A DNA stretch of 46,069 nucleotides from an uncultured Bacteroidales bacterium. GTDB lineage: Bacteria; Bacteroidota; Bacteroidia; Bacteroidales; Paludibacteraceae. Shown one piece after another: positions 17,982 through 29,478 of this stretch. The position numbers and the translations under genes are program-made. The stretch's first letter is position 1, and the number at the start of each line of letters is the position of its first letter. The stretch covers positions 1 through 46,069 of the forward strand of contig ONMU01000021.1 in the NCBI GenBank assembly GCA_900319035.1. Reading direction: 5' to 3'. The notes beneath the pieces were generated by a model. It was not told where the DNA came from. It ran no database searches and was given only the letters and a program-made list of their open reading frames with translations.

Positions 17982-19982
17982 TTATTGGAAGTTAGCGCGG
18001 TTATCGGTTACTTCGGCTTTGTCCTCAACCAGCTGCAATGCTTGATAGGGCAGGTAAGCGAAGCGGGAAGCCAACTGTGCTTTCTCAGCATCCACGTTCA
18101 GCTCCTCTACGAGGTTGTTAGCTGCGCCGGTCTTGATTACGAACACACCCGTGTTGCCTTGGATCGGCTCGCTCAGTTTGTTCTCGCCCTGTGCGATAGC
18201 TGCGCCGATGACAGCAGGCTCCATACCTGCGTTACCCAGACGGCTGTCAGCCAATGCTACGCGCTCTACGCTCTGAACCGGCTGACCCATGATCTGAGCA
18301 GCTGCTTCCAAGCTCTCTGCGCCCTTGAGCTGTTTCTTGATATACTCAGCTTTAGCGTTGTTGGTAGCCTCGTAGGTCAACTCAGCGCGTACATCGTCCA
18401 ACGAACGGTACTCACCGTCGTTCACCTCTGTCAGAGCAGCTACGATGAACTGCTGACCGCACTCGAACACGTCAGATACCTGGCCCTCTTTGGCTTCAAA
18501 TGCCCAACGAACGATAGGACGGCTGCTCTTGAGCTGACCGATCTTATCGGTGGTTGAAGTGAGGTTGTATTGCGGCACAACTGCCATACCTGCCTCTTGA
18601 GCAGCTTTCTCCAATGCCTCGGCGTTGCTGTTATTCACAATGAACTGCTTAGCGTTGTTGTAAATAGCCGAATAGGTCTTGCTCGACGGAGTTACCTCAC
18701 GCGCCAAGATAGCCAATTTTACTTTCGGAGTAGCTTTGCCGACCTCCAAGATCTCGTAGGTCTGCTCGCCCATACCTTGAGCTACGGTGAACTTATCGCC
18801 GCGTTTGCCTGCAAATGCCGGTTCTGCGATGTTTTTCGGCAGGTCTGCTGCTTTGAACCAACCTAACTCCTGATCCTCACCGTCCTCTACGATCGCTTTC
18901 AGCTCTACGGAATCCGGCAACGAATAACCGGCTTTCATGATACGAGCCATTGCGTACGTGTTGTTCTCGAAAAGGATCTCGGTGCAATCGCCTTCCTTAG
19001 CACCCTTTGCGAATGCAAACTCTTTGAACTGAGCCGGAACGGTCTCCTCCGAGTAGTCGCGACCGTCGTACATAACGTCCGAATTGGTGTTCACAACGAG
19101 GCTTACGTCCTCGGTTGTCTTGAACTCCTCTTGCAGGTTAGTCAGCAGGTTCTCTGCTGCTTTGAAATCTGCCTCGCTCGGTACGATGTCAAATGCAACG
19201 TACTTGATAGCGCGGTTCGGAGTCTGTTTGTACTGCTCTTTGTGCTGCTTGTATAATTTCTTGAGGTCGCTGTCGCTCACTTTCACGAGGCTGTCTGCTA
19301 CCGTGTAGTACGGTTTCATTGCGAACTCAGCGCTCAGACCGTTCTTACGAGCGTTGAATGCGAACTCAGCGTCCAGCGAGTTAGCCTTGAGAAGGTGTTG
19401 GAAGAGGCTCGTGTATTTCTCTTGCAGATAGCTGATACGAACAGCTTTCTCCCAGTACAACCAATAGGTCTTAGCCTGCTGCAGGTTTGCGTTCTGAGCT
19501 GCGTCTTCGCTCTCGTTGTTGATTGCCTGAATCAGGTTGATGACAGCTTGGCGGTTGAACTGACCGTTCTCGTCCGCAAAAGCACGACGGCCACGGATGA
19601 TCTGGTGAACGTTCTCGCCGATGCAAAGCTCGCTCAGCTCGTCGGTGGTGATGTCCATACCGATCTCATTAGCCTGTGCGCGGAGCGTGTAGTCCATCAT
19701 CAGCATGTTCCATACCTGATTGCGAATCTGTGCGTGCGTGTCTTCGTCAAAATCCGTACGACCGCTCTCAATCTTGTACACTTCTGTCAATTGTTCTTTT
19801 GCTGCCTCGTACTCCGTGTAGTGTACTTTCTGACCTTCGATCACGCCGACGTTCTCGCGGCTACGGTTGAAGAAACTGCTACCGGAGTTCAAAAAGTCTC
19901 CGAGGATAAATGCCAACATGGCGAGACCGACAATTGCGATCAACAATGCGCCATGATTTCTAATTCTTTGTAAACTTGCCAT
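17982..19982 (-). CDS. PpiD/SurA-type periplasmic folding factor
   Basis: The 666-residue protein has an N-terminal membrane anchor (about residues 12-32, GALLIAIVGLAMLAFILGDF). A SurA-N-like chaperone region follows (VGVIEGQKVHYTEYEA, MDYTLRAQANEIGM). PpiD homologues help fold exported proteins at the inner membrane. A parvulin domain is normally found in the middle. Here the corresponding segment (SVELKAIVEDGEDQELGWFKAADL) is shorter, keeping only the last strand and the GWF region. A second, partial parvulin-like segment may follow. Isomerase activity is therefore doubtful, while the chaperone role is plausible. Confidence 0.82.
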   Translation of the reverse strand: MASLQRIRNHGALLIAIVGLAMLAFILGDFLNSGSSFFNRSRENVGVIEGQKVHYTEYEAAKEQLTEVYKIESGRTDFDEDTHAQIRNQVWNMLMMDYTLRAQANEIGMDITTDELSELCIGENVHQIIRGRRAFADENGQFNRQAVINLIQAINNESEDAAQNANLQQAKTYWLYWEKAVRISYLQEKYTSLFQHLLKANSLDAEFAFNARKNGLSAEFAMKPYYTVADSLVKVSDSDLKKLYKQHKEQYKQTPNRAIKYVAFDIVPSEADFKAAENLLTNLQEEFKTTEDVSLVVNTNSDVMYDGRDYSEETVPAQFKEFAFAKGAKEGDCTEILFENNTYAMARIMKAGYSLPDSVELKAIVEDGEDQELGWFKAADLPKNIAEPAFAGKRGDKFTVAQGMGEQTYEILEVGKATPKVKLAILAREVTPSSKTYSAIYNNAKQFIVNNSNAEALEKAAQEAGMAVVPQYNLTSTTDKIGQLKSSRPIVRWAFEAKEGQVSDVFECGQQFIVAALTEVNDGEYRSLDDVRAELTYEATNNAKAEYIKKQLKGAESLEAAAQIMGQPVQSVERVALADSRLGNAGMEPAVIGAAIAQGENKLSEPIQGNTGVFVIKTGAANNLVEELNVDAEKAQLASRFAYLPYQALQLVEDKAEVTDNRANFQ

Positions 19983-20021
19983 TTTTGTATTTTAATTGTT
20001 TTTAATTTTGTTTCGTTGGTT

Positions 20022-20981
20022 TTACCAAAGAGGGTTGGTGGAGTAGTAGATATACGATGCTCCCTTGCCTACGGTCTCTGCCGTTCCGCTGTAGTTCGTC
20101 AGTTTACCGCGAAGGACTACGAAATCGCCTACTTGTACCTGATTCGGGTTGGTCAGCTTCTGTTTGTCCTTGCCGTAAACCTGATAAGCCTCGAACGAGA
20201 AGCCGTCGGTTGTACCATCGTTGGTAGCGGCAATATAGAACGTACCGTTGCCGTATTGCTGAACACCGCTCTCATGCTTGCTGTCCAAACGGCAAACCCA
20301 GCCTTTCACGTAGTACTCTTCCGTGGTCGTCTTGCCCGAACCGATAGAATCGCAAATATGACGTGCCTCGTAAACATTCAGCGTTCCTACCGGTACATCT
20401 GCGCCTTCCGGATCGGGAGTGATCTTCGTCGGGTCTTCCTTCGGATCAAACTTCGCATTCGTGGATGCGTAGATATACGCAGCTCCCTTGCCTACCGTCT
20501 CTGCCGTTCCGTTATAAAGCGTCAACTGACCATAGATAACCACGAAATCGCCGATTTGCACCTGATCAAGGCTTACCAGCTTCTTTCCGTCTTTGCCATA
20601 TACTTGGTACGCCTCGAACATCTTTGCATCCGAACTACCGTCTTTCGTAGCTGCGATATAGAACGAACCGTTTCCGTAGTCCTTCACGCCGCTCTCATGT
20701 TTGGAGTCGAAACTGCGAACCCAGCCTTTCACGTAGTGCTTCTCCTGAGTTGTACCTCCGTTCGGCAAACGGCGGCATGAATCAACCGCTTCGTACACGT
20801 TCAAGCAGCCCGCAGGAATCTCAAATCCCACTGGATCCGCATCCGGATCAGGAAGGGCTACAACCGGAATCGAATCGTAGTTGTACTTGTTGTCTCCCGG
20901 CTCGTTGATGTACGGCGTTTCCTTACATCCGAATAGTACCATTGCGACCATTGAGGTCAAAACTAAAATGCTCTTTTTCAT
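20022..20981 (-). CDS. Lipoprotein with two tandem OB-like (DUF6359-like) domains
   Basis: The 319-residue protein starts with a lipoprotein signal peptide (lipobox LFGC at about residues 16-19). Two near-identical ~120-residue domains follow. Each contains LNVYEA, HYVKGWV or YYVKGWV, SKHESGV, GNGTFYIAATxDG, FEAYQVYGKD, QVxxGDFVVxxG, and GTAETVGKGAxYIY. The repeats indicate an internal duplication. This type of domain resembles the OB-fold modules at the N-termini of secreted Bacteroidota nucleases and surface proteins; no catalytic motif is seen. It has its own promoter (21047-21078), and the gene is monocistronic or leads into 17982-19982. Confidence 0.72.
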   Translation of the reverse strand: MKKSILVLTSMVAMVLFGCKETPYINEPGDNKYNYDSIPVVALPDPDADPVGFEIPAGCLNVYEAVDSCRRLPNGGTTQEKHYVKGWVRSFDSKHESGVKDYGNGSFYIAATKDGSSDAKMFEAYQVYGKDGKKLVSLDQVQIGDFVVIYGQLTLYNGTAETVGKGAAYIYASTNAKFDPKEDPTKITPDPEGADVPVGTLNVYEARHICDSIGSGKTTTEEYYVKGWVCRLDSKHESGVQQYGNGTFYIAATNDGTTDGFSFEAYQVYGKDKQKLTNPNQVQVGDFVVLRGKLTNYSGTAETVGKGASYIYYSTNPLW

Positions 20982-21046
20982 TGCTTTTATATTTTATGAT
21001 ATTAGACTCAACTGTCTTTTTATACACTTTTATTCAAAATAGCGTG

Positions 21047-21078
21047 CAAAGTTACAAAAAATATTTCACGCGCGCAAA
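21047..21078 (-). promoter_or_regulatory. Promoter for the two-domain lipoprotein
   Basis: On the minus strand TTTG (21078-21075) and TAACTTTG (21054-21047) are spaced 20 nt. It lies 66-97 nt upstream of the start. Confidence 0.78.
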
Positions 21079-21114
21079 TAAATTAGGAAAAAAGTGAAAA
21101 AAAATTCATTTTTC

Positions 21115-21145
21115 TTGCATATGTCAAAAAATTGTTGTAATTTTG
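21115..21145 (+). promoter_or_regulatory. Promoter for infC-rpmI-rplT
   Basis: A TTG element at 21115-21117 and TAATTTTG at 21138-21145 are spaced 20 nt. Transcription should start near 21152, leaving a leader of about 57 nt before infC. Confidence 0.75.
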
Positions 21146-21208
21146 CACGCTTTTTCGATGGTAGGGTATTTTGTCCCCGCACGAAAAGCAGTTTATTAAC
21201 CCTAAATA

Positions 21209-21775
21209 ATTAAAGCAATAGCTACTATTACTCCCAGACCGCGTGGCGGTCGTGTTATCAAAGAGGACCCGCATCGTATCAATGATAAGATCCGCGGTGT
21301 CCGTGAGGTGCGCCTCGTAGGCGACAATATTGAACCGGGGATCTACTCCTTCCAGCAGGCAATGAAAATTGCCGATGAGCAGAACCTCGATTTGGTTGAG
21401 ATTGCAGCAACGGCTAACCCGCCTGTCTGCCGCGTTGTGGACTACCAGAAATTCCTCTACGCGCAGAAGAAAAAGCAGAAAGAGGCGAAAGCTAACCAGA
21501 AAAAGCAGGAAGTGAAGGAAATTCGTTTCGGTCCCCAAACCGATGACCACGATTACAACTTCAAGCTCAAACACGCTATTGAGTTTCTGAAAGAGGGTAA
21601 CAAGGTCAAATCCTATGTCTTCTTCCGCGGACGTTCCATCGTCTTCAAGGAGCAAGGTGAACTCCTTCTCGCCCGTTTTGCTGCCGACCTCGCTGAGTAT
21701 GGCAAACCCGATAATGTGCCAAACCTCGAAGGCAAACGAATGATCATGTTCGTCAGCCCTAAGAGCCAGAAGTAA
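21209..21775 (+). CDS. infC: Translation initiation factor IF-3, non-AUG start
   Basis: IF-3 binds the 30S subunit and checks the start codon. The full conserved protein is present ([74 protein letters not shown]). No ATG, GTG, TTG or CTG lies in frame between the stop at 21203-21205 and the conserved RINDKI (21275 on). The first GTG, at 21308, is inside the conserved core. The start is thus probably ATT at 21209 (or ATT 21227, or an ATA). This recalls E. coli infC, which uses AUU for autoregulation. rpmI follows. Confidence 0.9.
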   Translation: MKAIATITPRPRGGRVIKEDPHRINDKIRGVREVRLVGDNIEPGIYSFQQAMKIADEQNLDLVEIAATANPPVCRVVDYQKFLYAQKKKQKEAKANQKKQEVKEIRFGPQTDDHDYNFKLKHAIEFLKEGNKVKSYVFFRGRSIVFKEQGELLLARFAADLAEYGKPDNVPNLEGKRMIMFVSPKSQK

Positions 21776-21868
21776 GAATATAACAAGTCGTAGGGCCTAC
21801 CTTATTTGCGCGCCGAGTGCGCGTGGCTGCCCGAGACTTTATTATTAACAATTAAATATTTATACAAA

Positions 21869-22066
21869 ATGCCTAAGGTAAAAACGAACTCCGGTGCTAA
21901 AAAGCGTTTCACGCTTACCGGAACCGGTAAAATTAAGCGTAAGCACGCTTACAAAAGTCACATTCTGACGAAGAAGACTAAAAAGCAAAAACGCAACTTG
22001 ACCCATGTTGCGCTCGTAGATCAAACGAACCTGCGTTCCGTTCGCGAAATGCTGTTGCTTCGTTAA
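21869..22066 (+). CDS. rpmI: Ribosomal protein bL35
   Basis: This 65-residue basic protein begins [20 protein letters not shown], the classical bL35 start, and continues [24 protein letters not shown]. The start is ATG 21869; a longer frame from 21806 has no homology. It lies 93 nt after infC, in a gap with a short palindrome (GTAGGGCCTAC) that could belong to a leader. The order infC-rpmI-rplT is the usual one. Confidence 0.95.
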   Translation: MPKVKTNSGAKKRFTLTGTGKIKRKHAYKSHILTKKTKKQKRNLTHVALVDQTNLRSVREMLLLR

Positions 22067-22097
22067 GTACTAACCATTAAAGTGAAAGGACAGAAAC

Positions 22098-22454
22098 ATG
22101 CCAAGATCAGTAAATCACGTTGCTTCGCGCAACCGTCGTAAGAAGATCATGTCGCTCACCCGTGGTAACTTTGGTGGTCGTGCTAATGTATGGACCGTAG
22201 CAAAGAACACATGGGAGAAAGGTTTGCAGTATGCTTACCGCGATCGTAAGAACAAAAAACGTACATTCCGCGCTCTCTGGATCCAGCGTATCAACGCTGC
22301 CGCTCGCCTCGAAGGTCTGAGCTACAGCCAGTTGATGGGCTGCCTCAAGAAAGCAGGTATCGTCATCAACCGCAAAGCGCTTGCTGACCTCGCTATGAAT
22401 CAACCCGCTGCTTTCAAAGCAGTTGTTGATCAGGCTAAGAAAGCTTGCAAGTAA
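22098..22454 (+). CDS. rplT: Ribosomal protein bL20
   Basis: The 118-residue protein starts [18 protein letters not shown] and contains [47 protein letters not shown], the expected bL20 core. L20 binds 23S rRNA and represses its own operon in several bacteria. The gene is 31 nt after rpmI. Two hairpins follow the stop (22466-22485 and 22505-22526). Confidence 0.95.
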   Translation: MPRSVNHVASRNRRKKIMSLTRGNFGGRANVWTVAKNTWEKGLQYAYRDRKNKKRTFRALWIQRINAAARLEGLSYSQLMGCLKKAGIVINRKALADLAMNQPAAFKAVVDQAKKACK

Positions 22455-22465
22455 TTGCGGCATCT

Positions 22466-22485
22466 ATCCGCCAATCTTGGCGGAT
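22466..22485 (+). terminator. Hairpin after rplT (first)
   Basis: A perfect 8-bp stem ATCCGCCA/TGGCGGAT closes a 4-nt loop. The same stem recurs at 41974-41993. It may be a processing or weak termination signal, because no T tract follows it directly. Confidence 0.5.
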
Positions 22486-22504
22486 CAGTTCTTACAAACA
22501 AAAT

Positions 22505-22530
22505 GAGCTCGCATTCCTGCGAGCTCTCTT
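22505..22530 (+). terminator. Intrinsic terminator after rplT
   Basis: GAGCTCGCA and its perfect complement form a 9-bp stem with a TTCC loop, followed by TCTTTGT. It ends the infC operon and lies close to the stop of convergent dapA. Confidence 0.8.
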
Positions 22531-22543
22531 TGTATCTTATCCC

Positions 22544-23422
22544 CTAATCCACTAACCCACTAATCCTCTCTTTCAGTTCTTCGCTTGCGGGAACAAGCGG
22601 TAATCGTAAGTAGTTCTGTATGATGCCCTTCTGTGCCAAAACGGCTTTGATGCCCACCGGATTACCTTCCGCAAACAGCAGTCTGACCATCTCTTCGTAC
22701 TTCGCCTGCAATGCACGATCCTTATCATGCACGATGTGCCAGAAGTCCTCTGCAAACGCATTGCTTGCCACACTTATCAATCCTGCTCCTCCGGCTTCCA
22801 TGATCTCACACGCAATACCATCATCCCCTGAAATAACCAGAAATGGTAATTGTGAATTATTAATTGTGAATTGTGCTTTTGCAAGAGCGATCAAATCTTT
22901 GATTTGAGCGATATTGCCTGACGCCTCTTTGATGCCCACGATCTTATCCGGATGAGCTTCATGGATCCGCATAACTGTTTCCGGCAGCAGGTTCACGCCC
23001 GTGCGCCCGGGTACGTTATATAGTATCACAGGAATAGGACTTGCCTCCGCCACTTTGCAGAAATGTTGGTACAATCCCTCTTGATTAGGCTTATTGTAGT
23101 ACGGACAAACGGAAAGGATAGCAGCAAAACCGGATAGATCTATCGTTCGCAAACTCTCACAAACCGCAGCGGTGTTATTACCTCCGACACCTAAAACCAA
23201 AGGCAAACGACCATGCACATATTCGCGAATGAATGTGCGCACTTCCTTTTTCTCGTCTTCCGTCATCGTAGCGGCTTCGCCGGTAGTACCAAGTACCACG
23301 ATGTAATCCACAAAACCTTTTAGCTGTGTCTCTAACAGCCGTTCGAGTGCCTCGTAATCCACCTTGCCGTTTGCATCAAACGGCGTAATCAACGCTGTGC
23401 CAAGTCCTTTAAGTTCGTTCAT
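22544..23422 (-). CDS. dapA: 4-hydroxy-tetrahydrodipicolinate synthase
   Basis: DapA condenses pyruvate and aspartate semialdehyde, the first committed step to diaminopimelate and lysine. Expected motifs are all present: GTTGEAATM, the Tyr of YYNKPNQEGLYQHF, and the Schiff-base Lys in VGIKEASGNI. Its length of 292 is normal. Residues about 180-192 (22846-22882) contain QFTINNSQLPF just before VISGDD. They are encoded by two AATTCACAATTA repeats of intergenic type, whereas homologues have a short turn there. The insertion is in frame, and the fold motifs on both sides are intact. Confidence 0.93.
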   Translation of the reverse strand: MNELKGLGTALITPFDANGKVDYEALERLLETQLKGFVDYIVVLGTTGEAATMTEDEKKEVRTFIREYVHGRLPLVLGVGGNNTAAVCESLRTIDLSGFAAILSVCPYYNKPNQEGLYQHFCKVAEASPIPVILYNVPGRTGVNLLPETVMRIHEAHPDKIVGIKEASGNIAQIKDLIALAKAQFTINNSQLPFLVISGDDGIACEIMEAGGAGLISVASNAFAEDFWHIVHDKDRALQAKYEEMVRLLFAEGNPVGIKAVLAQKGIIQNYLRLPLVPASEELKERISGLVD

Positions 23423-23441
23423 TCGTTCACTCCTTCACTCG

Positions 23442-23990
23442 TTAATCGTTACTTTTAATGGTTGTGATAAAACTCATGATTTGGTCATAGAGCCATGACG
23501 CTTCTATATTGACGTTCTCTCCTTGTTCCGGCGAGAAGTCCGGTAGCGAGATAAGCATATCATGTAATCCTTCACCTAAATTGAGCCCCACTTTGAAATC
23601 CGCATCGGTGTACATCGCTATATACCGTAACGGCAGTATCGGGCGTGTGGTAAGGTCTATCATCAGCTCGTAGTGCTCTGCACGCAGGTCATCCAAGACA
23701 TCTTTCTTTGGCGTGCCCCACCAGTTGTAATCATTCAAACCCAAAATACGGCTCTGCGGCAGAATGAGCGTAGAGATTTCTTTTTTCGCTACGTATCCCC
23801 ACATCGTCACGTCCATTTGACGACGCAAGAGATCCTGTCGGATTGACTTAATCGCGTCATTGCGTTCCAAGATATCGCTCTCGTAGATAAGAAGCACCTT
23901 CAGCGGTTTGTCCAGATGCGGAAAACGCGGATCACGTGCGGGCTGCTTCTTGAGCAGGTAATCAAAGATGAACTGATATAATTTTCTCAT
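23442..23990 (-). CDS. DUF6913-like conserved protein
   Basis: Start is placed at MRKLYQFIFDYL (ATG 23990); the upstream ATG at 24005 adds repeat-like codons only. The 182-residue cytoplasmic protein contains LKVLLIYESD, MWGYVAKKE, LNDYNWWGTPKKDV, YELMIDLTT and KVGLN. These match a Bacteroidota-specific conserved family (DUF6913-like, by memory). No catalytic motif is evident and I cannot give it a function. It lies between ligA and dapA on the same strand, with short gaps (45 and 19 nt). Confidence 0.6.
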   Translation of the reverse strand: MRKLYQFIFDYLLKKQPARDPRFPHLDKPLKVLLIYESDILERNDAIKSIRQDLLRRQMDVTMWGYVAKKEISTLILPQSRILGLNDYNWWGTPKKDVLDDLRAEHYELMIDLTTRPILPLRYIAMYTDADFKVGLNLGEGLHDMLISLPDFSPEQGENVNIEASWLYDQIMSFITTIKSND

Positions 23991-24035
23991 AAATCCATTT
24001 ACCATTTAGTCATTTACAATGTACCATTTATTGAG

Positions 24036-27676
<3,641 letters not shown>

Positions 27677-27730
27677 GGGCTGTGTACCTGTTTTTTCAGT
27701 TTTTACCATTCAGTTTCATAAAATCGGCTA

Positions 27731-27762
27731 CAAAAGTACAAAAAAATTTTGATATATGCAAA
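27731..27762 (-). promoter_or_regulatory. Promoter for secreted nuclease and ligA
   Basis: On the minus strand TTTG (27762-27759) and TACTTTTG (27738-27731) are spaced 20 nt. It overlaps the plus-strand promoter. Confidence 0.65.
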
Positions 27763-27778
27763 AAAAAGTGTATCTTTG
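27748..27778 (+). promoter_or_regulatory. Promoter for FtsB-like gene and ruvC
   Basis: TTTG at 27748-27751 and TATCTTTG at 27771-27778 are spaced 19 nt. The same 48 bp holds the divergent promoter. Confidence 0.75.
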
Positions 27779-27821
27779 CACCAAAAATCGTCAAATCATT
27801 AATTATCGAGTCGTCAATCTC

Positions 27822-28124
27822 ATGTCTTTTTCTGAGTTTTGGACACATATTAAAGTGCGTAAATGGGGCAAATACGTGGTCACCTGTCTGGCTTTTCTGG
27901 TCGTCTTTCTGTTTGTAGGCGACCAAAGTCTGCTGCGTTCGTGGCATCGTTGGCGTGAGATTGTCCATTTGGAGGAACAGCGGGATATGTACCGCCAAGG
28001 AGCAGAGAAAGCGCAGCAGGAGATGTTACTGCTGCAGAATCCCGACAGCTTGGAGCAGTACGCGCGCGAACATTATTATATGCACACGCCTAACGAGGAC
28101 ATCTTCCTCGTAGAGGACGATTAA
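27822..28124 (+). CDS. FtsB-like septum formation initiator
   Basis: The 100-residue protein starts at ATG 27822 (MSFSEFWTHIKVRKWGKY). One membrane helix (about 18-36) is followed by a coiled coil (about 45-75, WREIVHLEEQRDMYRQGAEKAQQEM) and a conserved tail (NPDSLEQYAREHYYMHTPNEDIFLVE). This is the FtsB/DivIC layout. FtsB links early and late division proteins at the septum. The neighbouring ruvC and small membrane gene form the same short operon. Confidence 0.85.
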   Translation: MSFSEFWTHIKVRKWGKYVVTCLAFLVVFLFVGDQSLLRSWHRWREIVHLEEQRDMYRQGAEKAQQEMLLLQNPDSLEQYAREHYYMHTPNEDIFLVEDD

Positions 28125-28140
28125 GAATTAAAAATTGAAA

Positions 28141-28302
28141 ATGCGAAAATCATCTATACTATTGATCATCGGTTTGGTTATCTTGGCAGTAGGAGCTGCC
28201 TTGAACGTAGCTAAAATAGAACCGTGGGGAGATTACGTCCTTATCTCCGGAGCAGTCGTCGTCGTCATCCGTGGTTTCATTAGAAACCATGAGAGGGATT
28301 AA
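28141..28302 (+). CDS. Small two-helix membrane protein
   Basis: A 53-residue protein with two hydrophobic stretches (about 5-23 and 32-44) and a charged tail (RNHERD). It starts 16 nt after the FtsB-like gene and ends 20 nt before ruvC, so it is part of that operon. The pattern (WGDYVLISGAVVV) faintly resembles the membrane part of gliding protein GldL, but the similarity is too weak to name it. No known function. Confidence 0.6.
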   Translation: MRKSSILLIIGLVILAVGAALNVAKIEPWGDYVLISGAVVVVIRGFIRNHERD

Positions 28303-28322
28303 TTTTTAATTTTTAATTTTGA

Positions 28323-28955
28323 ATGATCGATTCGGTACGAAGCGAACATATCATCTTAGGAGTAGACCCGGGAACGTTGTTCATGGGTTACGCCTTGCTC
28401 AAGACCGTCGGGCAGAAGGTCGAGATCCTTGAGTTTGGTGCCTATGACGTGCATAAACTCGAAGGACAATATCCGCGTCTCCAAAAGGAGTTTTTCTTCT
28501 TGCAGGAGATTATCGATAAGTATCATCCTACCTGTTTGGCTATCGAGACGCAGTTCGTGGACAAGAACCCCCAGACGATGATCAAGATCGTTCATGCACA
28601 AGGCGTGGCGATCGCTGCAGCACTCTCCAAAGACGTGCCGATCTACGAGTATTCGCCGATGAAGATCAAGATGGCAATCACCGGCAACGGACACTCCACC
28701 AAACAGCAAGTGGCAGGCATGTTACAGCGTTTTCTGCATATCCCGGACGATGAGATGCCTAAGAAACTCGATGCTACCGATGCCCTCGGTATCGCCTACT
28801 GTCATTTCCTGCAATTAGGCTTGCCCGTCTCCGAAGGAGGTGCCAAAGACTGGACTACCTTTGCCAAGCGGAAAGGACTGACCGACAGCGGATTAACCGG
28901 TCCGGCTGCCAAACTCGCAGCAGTTCTGGCAACGGTAAATAAGAAAAAAAAGTAA
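28323..28955 (+). CDS. ruvC: Holliday junction resolvase RuvC
   Basis: RuvC cuts Holliday junctions in homologous recombination. The RNase-H-like fold has its acidic residues: Asp in ILGVDPGT, Glu in AIETQFVDKNPQT, and Asp in DATDALGIAYCH. The 210-residue length is normal for Bacteroidota, with a Lys-rich tail. It is the last gene of the FtsB-like operon. The start follows a repeat-rich AATTTTTAATTTTG spacer. Confidence 0.93.
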   Translation: MIDSVRSEHIILGVDPGTLFMGYALLKTVGQKVEILEFGAYDVHKLEGQYPRLQKEFFFLQEIIDKYHPTCLAIETQFVDKNPQTMIKIVHAQGVAIAAALSKDVPIYEYSPMKIKMAITGNGHSTKQQVAGMLQRFLHIPDDEMPKKLDATDALGIAYCHFLQLGLPVSEGGAKDWTTFAKRKGLTDSGLTGPAAKLAAVLATVNKKKK

Positions 28956-28971
28956 AAATCTTTCCCTAAAA

Positions 28972-29003
28972 TTTGGTAGTCTCAAAAAAAAGTAGTAATT
29001 TTG
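28972..29003 (+). promoter_or_regulatory. Promoter for the ferredoxin gene
   Basis: TTTG at 28972-28975 and TAATTTTG at 28996-29003 are spaced 20 nt. The leader to the ATG (29168) is about 158 nt and contains tandem repeats. Confidence 0.78.
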
Positions 29004-29021
29004 CAACCGAATTGAAATATT

Positions 29022-29053
29022 GTTGATGAGTTGATAGGTTGATGAGTTTATAC
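29022..29053. repeat. Two 16-bp tandem units in ferredoxin leader
   Basis: TTGATGAGTTGATAGG is followed directly by TTGATGAGTTTATACG. It precedes the four-unit array at 29092. Confidence 0.7.
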
Positions 29054-29091
29054 GTGGTTTAAATAGTTTAAACAAGTTAACTTATTCAACA

Positions 29092-29155
29092 ACGCATAAA
29101 CTGATAAACGCATAAACTGATAAACGCTTAAACTGATAAACGCTTAAACAAATAA
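29092..29155. repeat. Four 16-bp tandem units in ferredoxin leader
   Basis: ACGCATAAACTGATAA occurs twice, then ACGCTTAAACTGATAA, then ACGCTTAAACAAATAA, all in phase. There are no spacers, so this is not a CRISPR array. Confidence 0.85.
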
Positions 29156-29167
29156 ATAAATTATCTT

Positions 29168-29332
29168 ATGGCTTACAAAATTTCAACTGATTGTATCGCT
29201 TGCGGTACGTGTATCGATGAGTGCCCGATGGGCGCTATCTCGGAAGGCGAACACTATTCCATTGATCCGGACGTTTGCACTGAGTGTGGAACTTGCGCAG
29301 ATGTTTGCCCAAGTGGAGCTATTAGCCTCTAA
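29168..29332 (+). CDS. 2[4Fe-4S] ferredoxin
   Basis: This 54-residue ferredoxin has two CxxCxxCxxxCP clusters (CIACGTCIDECP and CTECGTCADVCP). It is a low-potential electron carrier. A pyruvate:ferredoxin oxidoreductase lies 1.6 kb downstream, so it is a likely partner. It has its own promoter and a short T-rich end region. The start is ATG 29168. Confidence 0.95.
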   Translation: MAYKISTDCIACGTCIDECPMGAISEGEHYSIDPDVCTECGTCADVCPSGAISL

Positions 29333-29419
29333 AAAGTGTTTTTTTTTACAAAAAATGTGTGTTTTTGAGGGTTCACTGCCGTGAATCCTCATTTTTTTAT
29401 TAAAAAATGTAAGGTAAGT

Positions 29420-29451
29420 ATTGCAAATATGGATTTTTTTTTGTAATTTTG
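29420..29451 (+). promoter_or_regulatory. Promoter for the AAA ATPase gene
   Basis: An ATTG element at 29420-29423 and TAATTTTG at 29444-29451 are spaced 20 nt. The gene starts 28 nt beyond it. Confidence 0.75.
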
Positions 29452-29478
29452 CAGCGAATTTGAGAAAAAAGTTGTTAA

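Noticed and set aside
29092-29155. CRISPR array
   Set aside because: The units are directly adjacent, with no unique spacers, and no cas genes are nearby.
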